A stretch of DNA of 42,434 bases from Bacteroidales bacterium (GTDB taxonomy: Bacteria > Bacteroidota > Bacteroidia > Bacteroidales > UBA3824): positions 1 to 42,434 of the forward strand of contig JAFXZT010000120.1 of assembly GCA_017541145.1 (NCBI GenBank). Reading direction: 5' to 3'. Both the position numbers and the translations under genes were made by a program. Numbering within the stretch: position 1 is the stretch's first letter; the number at the start of each line of letters is the position of its first letter. The notes under the pieces were generated by a model, which was given only the letters and a program-made list of their open reading frames with translations, was not told the DNA's origin and did no database searches. Positions 8,236-14,784 of this stretch are shown piece after piece.

Positions 8236-11200
8236 TTACAATTCTTCTTTGGAGAATTCCTTTCCTAAAATCAGTTCTTTTTCTTCGGCTGAAAGCGGGT
8301 CCAGCTTTTGGTTGAATGTTTTTAATATTCTGGCGTAACTCTTAATATCTGTATTCCAAAAACGAATCAATTTGTCTTCGGTAAGCGCAAAAATCATTCC
8401 TTTGGTATTGAAACTCATGTTTTTGACTTTGAATCCGTTGAGCGCGTGATCCTCAATATTCAGAATTTTGCTGTTTTCAATATCTTTGGTATCTATCAGC
8501 GAAATCCTTTTGTCGGCACTCGCTACTGCTAACAGTTGCGTATTCTTATCGTAAAACATATTTTCGATTTGAGAATGTGCGCAAACTTTGGTGCAGGTCT
8601 GTTTGTCGTTTTTGGTATTGAAAAATACTACATTTCCGTTTGAAACGCCGATTACAATCAGATTTTTGTCGGGAATTGATGTCAGCGCAAATGCGTAGTT
8701 GCCCGGCGATTCGTAAATCGGTGTGGCTTCGCCCGTTTCGGGATTCCATTTCATAAGTTCGCTGGTGTGTGTTGCCAAATAGATATTGTTGTCAACAATA
8801 CAGAATTCCGACACTTTGGATTGCGATGTAAATTCGTGTGACGGCTTTTCTTTGGGTTCGTATGGATTCAATACCAAGATTTTGCCGTTGTTGAATGACA
8901 GTATGATATGTTTTTGGTCGCTTGTAAAAGTAGCGGCTGTTACATAATCTTTTATTGTTTTCAGTTGTGTTGATTTTTTATTATCGATGTCAACAAAATA
9001 AATGGATTTGTCTTTCATCGAAACCAACGCGTATTTGTCAGAAAGTAATATCGCTTTCAGTACCGGTGCTTTGTTTTCGTTGACATTAAATGTCTTAATC
9101 AATTTTGCCTTGTTGGCTCCGAGTGCGTAAGTGCTGATTTGTGCATCATTTGTTATCAGACATATTTGATTGGCATTATTGATTTTGAATGTTGAGATAT
9201 TTTTGGGAACATCTTTTAATATATTGTCGAAAACTTGTTGTTGTTCTATGGCGTAAAGCATTGCATCATAAAGTATTGCATCGTTGTTTCTGATATTGCG
9301 TTTTTCGCTGAGTTTGTATGCTGCCCAAGCAAGTTTCAGATTTAGTTCTTTGTCTTCGTATTGATTTTTTGCATTCATAGCCAACATGTTGCAAAGTGTG
9401 ATGTCATAAAGACGTTCCGAAGAATCTTTCGCCATTTTAGCATCTTTTTCACCTCTTTCGGCACGCTCTTGAGCATCCTTTGCATTTCTCTCACCGGTTT
9501 CGGCACGCAAAAGGTTGGATAACGCTTGTTTTTCAGCTTTTTCGGCTCGTGAACGTTCTTCGTTGGCTTGTAAGAGTGCGCGTTCGGTAGCTTGTTGAGC
9601 AAGTCGGGCTTTTTGTTCTTCGTCGCGGGCATTTTGAGCGGCAATTTCTGCGGCTTCTTGCGCATCATTGGCTTTTTGTCGCTCTGTTTCGGCTTCCAAA
9701 CGTTTTTCTTCGGTTTTGGCTCTTTGTATTTCGGCAAGCTTTTGAGAATCTTCGGCTTTTGACTTTTCTCTCATTGCCCAACCCGAAAACAAAAGCATTG
9801 TTACAATAAAGGCTATTGCGACAGCAATTATGGTTTTGAACTTACGCTTTTTAGCTTCTTCTTTTTCTAAAATTGCTTTTTTACTTGCCTCGATATAGTC
9901 AATACAATTTTCAAAATGAGTTGTTGCCTTTTCGATTTTTTCTTTTTCGGAAATTTTGCTGTTGTCGTACCTTGCAAGCCAATACGCATTGGGACGGCTT
10001 TTCTGATACCAATCGTTGAAATAGTTGTAAGAACCCGTAGGCAACAGATATTCTGCGCTTTGCTCGTGATGAAGCCAGCGTTTTACTTGTGCATCAAAAT
10101 CATAAAAATCTTTTTGATTGTTTTCCATCTCGTAGCCCCACGATGCCAACATCTTCCAGTTACGGATTAACGCCTCGTGAGTGATATCCAAAACAGTATC
10201 ACCGCTAAGATATTGAGATTCAAAATTGTCCGGCTCGCTAAACGGGCGCAACAATGTGTTTTCGGGACTGCGGAATATATTGATAACGCCGCAAACTGTA
10301 GCGTTGTTAACATTGTCTTTGTTTATCATGCCCGTGATTTCGTCGAGAGTGCTGCGGTTTCTTACAGGACGGTTGTTGTCTATTTTTACAAGACTTTTGA
10401 AAACCGTTTCAATAATTTGTTTACTCTCTTCGCGGGTGATATTCTTGGGAGCCCAACTTGCATTCTGCTGAAAATGGTCGTAAGCCGATTCGTACAAAAT
10501 TCCGGCGTGAGCGTTGAGAACATTGTTGAGGTCGGGCTTTTCAAAATACTTTTTCTCGTAATCGGGAAGTTTGGCAAACCATTGGTCAAAATCTTTTTGT
10601 TCTTCGTCGGAAAGTACATCTCTTGAAATTCCTGCAATTTTGGCAAGGTGCAACAAGTCAAGCTGTTTTTTGCCGTTGTCAGCCATTTTCCAAAGCAGAT
10701 TGAGAGCGTGTTGAAGTACAGGAAGTTGGTCGGCACCGTCGTTGATATTATTTACAATTACTTCTGTAAGACGCGGCGATACACTTCCGCCCGCAAGTGT
10801 TGCAGGTTCTTCTATTACTTGACATATTTCCGTACGTTTTAGTTGAGGTACAAAAAACTGACTGTAGGCTATAAATTCAGGAAGATGTTTGAATACCGTA
10901 CACTGACTTATAAAGTCACTACGCATTGTAAATGCCACATAGACAGGCAATTTTTGTGTAACAGCAATTCTTACGGTTTCCAAAAGAAGATTTATTGTAG
11001 TATAACATTCTTCGCTTGGGATTCCGTTGTTGAAATTATCTGAATTTGTAAAAACCTCTTCAAATTGGTCGGCAATTATCAGAAGGTTTTTACCTCGATT
11101 AGCAGCGTCATCGCCTTCAGTTACATAAAAACCGTTCTTTTTGTACAAGTCAATTACAGAAGAAAATCCGTGGCTGAGTTCTTCAAGACAAGTATCATAA

Positions 11201-11505
11201 TCAAGATCGGCATTTTGAGCAATAGACAGCGCAAGCGAAGCAAGAGGATTTCTCTGAGGTTTGAAATCTGCAATTATCCAGCTGTTGAAATCTGCCTTGA
11301 AAAATCCGGCTCTGATATACGGAACAACACCGGCATAAACCATCGATGATTTTCCGTCGCCGGAGGCTCCCGTGATGAAAACCATTTTGTTTTCTTCCAA
11401 CAGTTTTACAATTTGACGTATATGTAAATCCCTGCCTTTGAAGAAAATCGATTCTTCTTCGGTAAAAGGTCTTAAACCCGGATATGGACAGATATTGGTT
11501 TTCAT
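8236..11505 (-). CDS. Membrane-spanning STAND NTPase with coiled coil and WD40-like sensor
   Basis: 1089 residues. It opens with the nSTAND1 signature PYPGLRPFTEEES then FFKGRD. Walker A is GASGDGKSS (G46-S53) and Walker B is LLIIADQFEEVF near residue 150; a winged-helix and helical arm follow to about 540. One transmembrane helix sits near 556-575, then a long Ala/Glu/Lys/Arg coiled coil (about 580-700), then a WD40-like propeller (about 735-1075) with strands such as KYALVSMKDKSIYFVDID. STAND proteins are signal-triggered switches that oligomerise on ligand binding; here the membrane helix lies between the NTPase and the sensor. The ATG overlaps the stop of the TIR-like gene by four bases. 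Confidence 0.9.
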   Translation of the reverse strand: MKTNICPYPGLRPFTEEESIFFKGRDLHIRQIVKLLEENKMVFITGASGDGKSSMVYAGVVPYIRAGFFKADFNSWIIADFKPQRNPLASLALSIAQNADLDYDTCLEELSHGFSSVIDLYKKNGFYVTEGDDAANRGKNLLIIADQFEEVFTNSDNFNNGIPSEECYTTINLLLETVRIAVTQKLPVYVAFTMRSDFISQCTVFKHLPEFIAYSQFFVPQLKRTEICQVIEEPATLAGGSVSPRLTEVIVNNINDGADQLPVLQHALNLLWKMADNGKKQLDLLHLAKIAGISRDVLSDEEQKDFDQWFAKLPDYEKKYFEKPDLNNVLNAHAGILYESAYDHFQQNASWAPKNITREESKQIIETVFKSLVKIDNNRPVRNRSTLDEITGMINKDNVNNATVCGVINIFRSPENTLLRPFSEPDNFESQYLSGDTVLDITHEALIRNWKMLASWGYEMENNQKDFYDFDAQVKRWLHHEQSAEYLLPTGSYNYFNDWYQKSRPNAYWLARYDNSKISEKEKIEKATTHFENCIDYIEASKKAILEKEEAKKRKFKTIIAVAIAFIVTMLLFSGWAMREKSKAEDSQKLAEIQRAKTEEKRLEAETERQKANDAQEAAEIAAQNARDEEQKARLAQQATERALLQANEERSRAEKAEKQALSNLLRAETGERNAKDAQERAERGEKDAKMAKDSSERLYDITLCNMLAMNAKNQYEDKELNLKLAWAAYKLSEKRNIRNNDAILYDAMLYAIEQQQVFDNILKDVPKNISTFKINNANQICLITNDAQISTYALGANKAKLIKTFNVNENKAPVLKAILLSDKYALVSMKDKSIYFVDIDNKKSTQLKTIKDYVTAATFTSDQKHIILSFNNGKILVLNPYEPKEKPSHEFTSQSKVSEFCIVDNNIYLATHTSELMKWNPETGEATPIYESPGNYAFALTSIPDKNLIVIGVSNGNVVFFNTKNDKQTCTKVCAHSQIENMFYDKNTQLLAVASADKRISLIDTKDIENSKILNIEDHALNGFKVKNMSFNTKGMIFALTEDKLIRFWNTDIKSYARILKTFNQKLDPLSAEEKELILGKEFSKEEL

Positions 11506-12371
11506 AATGCCGTTTTTGCAGTTGTTTTGTCAAAAAATACTTTGATATCCAACGGTAAAAGGCTGATTTCGTGAATTATTGTTTCGATAATTCCGTCAAA
11601 AATTTTCAGTTCTTCTTCGTTGGCATGTGCGCTGTTGCCCACCAAAAAAATCGGAGTTTTGCCGGATTGACCACCGTTGTCTTTCCACACTTGTCTTGCA
11701 AACGATACCGCCCAATCGCCGGCATAATTATAATATATCACTCCAATTTTGCAGCCGGAGAGTTGATTTTTGATATATTCGGTATAATCGATATTGCTGT
11801 TCATAGATATTCCGAGAGTAGTTACAGTTTGAATATCTTCCAACATGTGGGAAATCTCTTCAGCTGTTTGCTTGTCTAAATCGTTGTAAATAAAAAAGAT
11901 GTCTTTGTGTTGAATTTCTTGTTGAACTTCGGTACGGATATTCATAATCGTTCTGAGTTCTTCTACAAAAACAATCGCAGAAGTTTTGGACGAGTAAATA
12001 GTGTTTTCTACAATTTCGCGTCTGATATTGTTGATATACTTATTGTTGTCAGTAATCTGTCCCGACGGATTCCATACAAACATCTTGAAAGTTTTGCTTC
12101 TGAGATTTTTTGCCAATCGGTATTGTTTGCCGGCATTGCTGTTGAAACCTTTGCCTTGAGGGTCGTAAATATCTACGTTGCCCAATAGATGTATCGAACA
12201 ATCTGATTGTTGCATCAATTGTATATCAGTATCCTCGTTGCCGGACGAGTTGAAAACCTTGATTCCGGCTTTTCCCAAAATAATACATAGCTTATTTTTC
12301 GTTTCCGACATATCGTTAGAAACATCGGCAACAAATACTTTTATTTCATGTGTAAATAAGCTAATATCCAT
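11502..12371 (-). CDS. Protein with two tandem TIR-like domains
   Basis: 289 residues, no signal peptide. Residues about 8-140 show a TIR/DUF4062-like pattern: IKVFVADVSNDMSETKNKL, later LMQQSDCSIHLLG, then FKMFVWNPSG. Residues about 152-275 repeat the pattern: KDIFFIYNDLDKQTAEEI, ISMNSNIDYTEYIKNQLSGC, IGVIYYNYAGDWAVSFARQV, TPIFLVG. I see no clear catalytic glutamate of NAD-cleaving TIR enzymes, so a signalling or adaptor role is as likely as NADase activity. It is the first gene of the operon and is translationally coupled to the STAND NTPase, an association typical of TIR-STAND signalling. The TIR call is by pattern, not by search. Confidence 0.65.
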   Translation of the reverse strand: MDISLFTHEIKVFVADVSNDMSETKNKLCIILGKAGIKVFNSSGNEDTDIQLMQQSDCSIHLLGNVDIYDPQGKGFNSNAGKQYRLAKNLRSKTFKMFVWNPSGQITDNNKYINNIRREIVENTIYSSKTSAIVFVEELRTIMNIRTEVQQEIQHKDIFFIYNDLDKQTAEEISHMLEDIQTVTTLGISMNSNIDYTEYIKNQLSGCKIGVIYYNYAGDWAVSFARQVWKDNGGQSGKTPIFLVGNSAHANEEELKIFDGIIETIIHEISLLPLDIKVFFDKTTAKTAL

Positions 12372-12424
12372 CTTTTGTTTTACTTTGTAATTGTTTTTAC
12401 ATGCATTAATGATACCATTTGACG

Positions 12425-12458
12425 CAAATTTAAGATTTTTTTTCTTAATCGAATCAAA
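12425..12458 (-). promoter_or_regulatory. Bacteroidetes-type promoter for the TIR-STAND operon
   Basis: On the minus strand a -7 element TAAATTTG (12432-12425) matches TAnnTTTG, with TTTG at 12458-12455 as the -33 element; the 22-base spacing is close to the usual 19-21. It lies about 55 bases upstream of the first gene. Confidence 0.5.
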
Positions 12459-12496
12459 TAAATTGCTAAAAAAAGTAAAAGGTTCGATTATTTGTG

Positions 12497-12504
12497 TAAT
12501 TTTG
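12497..12504 (+). promoter_or_regulatory. Bacteroidetes -7 promoter element for the small membrane protein
   Basis: TAATTTTG matches TAnnTTTG and lies about 60 bases upstream of the ATG at 12565. No convincing -33 element is seen. Confidence 0.45.
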
Positions 12505-12564
12505 TCCCGATTTTCTAATCAGAAACAATACACGTATTTTATTAATTTAACACAAATCACATCA

Positions 12565-12912
12565 ATGGAAAACAACGAACAAAACACCGTAAATATAGCC
12601 GGTGAGAACACTGCTAACGAGTTGGAAAACAAAGAACAGTCAATCGCAGTAAATGTAGATGAAGCACAACAAAAGATGTCACAAGCCGATATTGATAGAG
12701 AAATGAGACGAATGCAATACCAGGTAAAAAACGCCATAGCGGCACAAGGTGGAAAAGGAATTGTTATCGGTTTGCTTTTGATTATAGTTGGTGCAATTTT
12801 TACATTTACTTCAACTACAAAAATATATATCGGCGCATTTATAGTCGGCGGTATTTACATCGTGAAAGGTATTTATCATTTGATAAAAGCAGCACGAATT
12901 AAGATTAGATGA
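12565..12912 (+). CDS. Small two-helix membrane protein
   Basis: The ATG at 12565 gives 115 residues; a longer in-frame start at 12391 would run across the predicted promoter and is rejected. Residues 1-65 are polar and acidic (ENNEQNTVNIAGEN, later QQKMSQADIDREMRRMQYQ). Residues about 68-105 form two hydrophobic helices (GIVIGLLLIIVGAIFTF and IYIGAFIVGGIYIVKGIYHL), followed by a basic tail. The pattern fits a small inner-membrane protein with both ends in the cytoplasm. It is divergent from the TIR-STAND operon across a shared 193-base intergenic region, so it could be co-regulated with it. No function recognised. Confidence 0.7.
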   Translation: MENNEQNTVNIAGENTANELENKEQSIAVNVDEAQQKMSQADIDREMRRMQYQVKNAIAAQGGKGIVIGLLLIIVGAIFTFTSTTKIYIGAFIVGGIYIVKGIYHLIKAARIKIR

Positions 12913-12949
12913 GTCGTGAAATGTTCCGGGGAATTTATAATCAACCTCG

Positions 12950-13023
12950 GTTTCATCATCGCAGTCCCGAAGGGACGGCATAAAATATCCGGGGGTGTTG
13001 TCGGCAACGACAAAAACCCCCGG
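12950..13023. repeat. Interspersed-repeat-like segment with a GNRA-capped hairpin
   Basis: The segment contains TCCCGAAGGGA (12965-12975) and then a long hairpin at 12989-13023. The outer stem is CCGGGGGT/ACCCCCGG; the inner stem is TTGTCG/CGACAA capped by the tetraloop GCAA. It is markedly more GC-rich than its surroundings. Similar CCCGAAGGG-type intergenic repeats are, to my recollection, scattered in many Bacteroidetes genomes. It may also act as a terminator for the small membrane protein gene, though it lacks a T-run on the plus strand. Confidence 0.5.
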
Positions 13024-13060
13024 ATAATTGACGCATTAATTTCGAAGTAACGGTGATATA

Positions 13061-13094
13061 AAAAAAGAGCGGAACGATAAAATCGAACCGCTCT
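13061..13094 (-). terminator. Rho-independent terminator of the DUF6261-type gene
   Basis: Inverted repeat AGAGCGG (13066-13072) and CCGCTCT (13088-13094), with inner CGAT/ATCG pairing, is followed on the minus strand by a run of T (A-run at 13061-13066). It sits 24 bases beyond the stop codon. Confidence 0.85.
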
Positions 13095-13117
13095 AATTGT
13101 TAGAGTGTCAAAAGGAA

Positions 13118-13855
13118 TTAAGAATTTGTTACCTCCGTTTTTACCTCGGTGTCAGTAGACACTTCGGTAGTAGAGTTTTTGTTTAATCCCTTCGATTTGT
13201 CAAACAATTCGTTGATAATCAATGCAAACTCGTTGCATGACTTAGGAGCTATATAAGCATTATATGCGTTGACATAATCTGCAAATTCGCCCCATGCTTT
13301 GTTCAAAGCATCGCGTGCGCCCGGTTTGTAACCCTTATTCGCTTGGTAATAATTACCTCTTAAGTCGTATAAACTTTCGTGTTTATCCAACAAATTTGCT
13401 ACTATTGACAATAAGATGTCAATACTAAGTGTTTTGAGAGCCGGTTTCCCAAGTTGATTAAACTCGTTTAATTGTCGTTTAATTTTTTCAATTTTCTTAA
13501 ACAAATTATTTCCTTTGAGAATGCCGTATTTGTCAACAATCTCTTTGGCTGTCTTTGCGAGATCCGAAATTTGTGTTTCCGGATTATACACATTGGCAGT
13601 GATAATCTGTCTAATTGAATTAAAGACATTAAACATCTGTTTCCTCACCTCGGTAAGCTCTACCGTATAAGGGTTGGTTCTCTGTTTTTCAACAGCTGTT
13701 ACCAACAAATTGTAGTTTTCAGTGAAATTTTTAGCATATTCACTGTTTCGTACTTCTTCAGGCAACTTTCCCAAAGTTGCGAGTGCTCGTGCCGCGAAGT
13801 ACAGCGTTTCTAGGTTCGAAAACCTAACGAGACTTTTTAAACAAAAGTAGTTCAT
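13118..13855 (-). CDS. DUF6261-type helical protein
   Basis: 245 residues, apparently all helical, no signal peptide or membrane segment. The start (LVRFSNLETLYFAARALATL) and the body, with repeated amphipathic helices and segments such as NLLVTAVEKQRTN, resemble DUF6261 proteins, which are widespread and often multicopy in Bacteroidales and have no known function. The tail is Thr/Glu-rich (STTEVSTDTEVKTEVTNS). It is a single-gene unit with its own terminator. The family call comes from general resemblance and should be treated as moderate. Confidence 0.7.
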   Translation of the reverse strand: MNYFCLKSLVRFSNLETLYFAARALATLGKLPEEVRNSEYAKNFTENYNLLVTAVEKQRTNPYTVELTEVRKQMFNVFNSIRQIITANVYNPETQISDLAKTAKEIVDKYGILKGNNLFKKIEKIKRQLNEFNQLGKPALKTLSIDILLSIVANLLDKHESLYDLRGNYYQANKGYKPGARDALNKAWGEFADYVNAYNAYIAPKSCNEFALIINELFDKSKGLNKNSTTEVSTDTEVKTEVTNS

Positions 13856-14210
13856 AGTGTTTAAAAATTTAAAAGTGTTAATAAATAAAGTTAATTATAA
13901 TTGCCTAATGATTTAATTACAACCGACTGTTTTATTCTTTTTTGCTATTCTCTATTATTTCGAGTCGGAATTACGTTTGTTCAATCAATTAGAACACTAC
14001 AATGATACAAAATCTTTTTTAATTGTGCAAATCTTTGCTATTCAATGACTTCTATAATCTATCAAAAATCATATAAAAATATCCGTTTTTGTAGTAAAAT
14101 TCGCCTTTACAGATACTTGTGGCGGTTTTTGTTAAAAAATATTAAATTATATAATTGATTATCAAACAGATATGTAATTCTTGCTGATTTTGACATCTTT
14201 TTGTTTGAAA
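13856..14210. other. AT-rich intergenic region without a recognisable gene
   Basis: 355 bases between the DUF6261-type gene and the tandem repeat array. I see no supported ORF, tRNA or strong hairpin. It presumably contains the promoter of the minus-strand gene, but no clear -7 element was found. Confidence 0.5.
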
Positions 14211-14623
14211 AATTCTTGGAATTCTTGAAAATTGTATCGCTACGAGAAATGAAAATTCTTGGAATTCTTGAAAATTGTATCGCTACAAGAAATGAAATTA
14301 CCGGAAATTATTAATCTTGTATCGCTACAAGAAATGAAATTACCGGAAATTATTAATCTTGTATCGCTACAAGAAATGAAATTACCGGAAATTATTAATC
14401 TTGTATCGCTACAAGAAATGAAATTACCGAAAATTATTAATCTTGTATCGTTACAATAAAGGAAATTACCGGAAATTATTAATCTTGTATCGCTACAATA
14501 AAGGAAATTTCCGGAAATTATTAATCTTGTATCGCTACAATAAAGGAATTTTCTGAAAATTATTAATCTTGTCACGCGACAAGAAAGGAAATTATCGGGA
14601 ATTATGAATCTTGTTGCGACAAT
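14211..14623. repeat. 42-bp tandem repeat array; each unit carries a hairpin
   Basis: Units begin at 14231, 14274, 14316, 14358, 14400, 14442, 14484, 14526, 14568 and 14610 (last partial). The first period is 43 bases and all later ones are exactly 42. Each unit has a hairpin of the form CTTGTA-TCGC-TACAAG, followed by an AATTACCGGAAATT-like near-palindrome (perfect at 14506-14519). In the unit at 14568 the stem reads CTTGTC-ACGC-GACAAG, so both partners of one base pair changed together. The first two units use a different linker (TTCTTGGAATTCTTGAAA). Because 42 is divisible by three, open frames run through on both strands (14-residue repeats), but these look incidental. Confidence 0.9.
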
Positions 14624-14678
14624 ATTTTGTATTTTCTGACATCTTGTCTTATTATATTCTGTCAAAAAGTTAGTCGAT

Positions 14679-14705
14679 TGTCATTTTTTGTGACAGTTTG
14701 TCATT
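14679..14705. promoter_or_regulatory. TGTCA inverted-repeat site upstream of htpG
   Basis: TGTCA (14679-14683) and TGACA (14691-14695) form an inverted repeat with seven bases between, followed by a further TGTCA (14699-14703). Another CTGTCA lies about 20 bases upstream. The cluster ends about 80 bases before the htpG ATG, a likely place for a heat-shock operator or promoter element. The binding protein is not known from sequence. Confidence 0.4.
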
Positions 14706-14784
14706 AAAATTTATTCGGTACGGGGTTTGATTGTTGGCATTCGGAAATTTTAATTTAAGTAAAACATCTAAAACTATATAAAAT

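Noticed and set aside
14211-14623. Possible CRISPR array
   Set aside because: The units are contiguous and nearly identical over the full 42 bases; there are no unique spacers and no cas genes nearby.
14240-14665. 141-residue repetitive ORF on the minus strand and a 66-residue one on the plus strand across the repeat array
   Set aside because: Because the period is a multiple of three, any frame free of stops in one unit stays open. Neither has a ribosome-binding signal, a known domain or a sensible terminus, and the paired stem change favours structure over coding.
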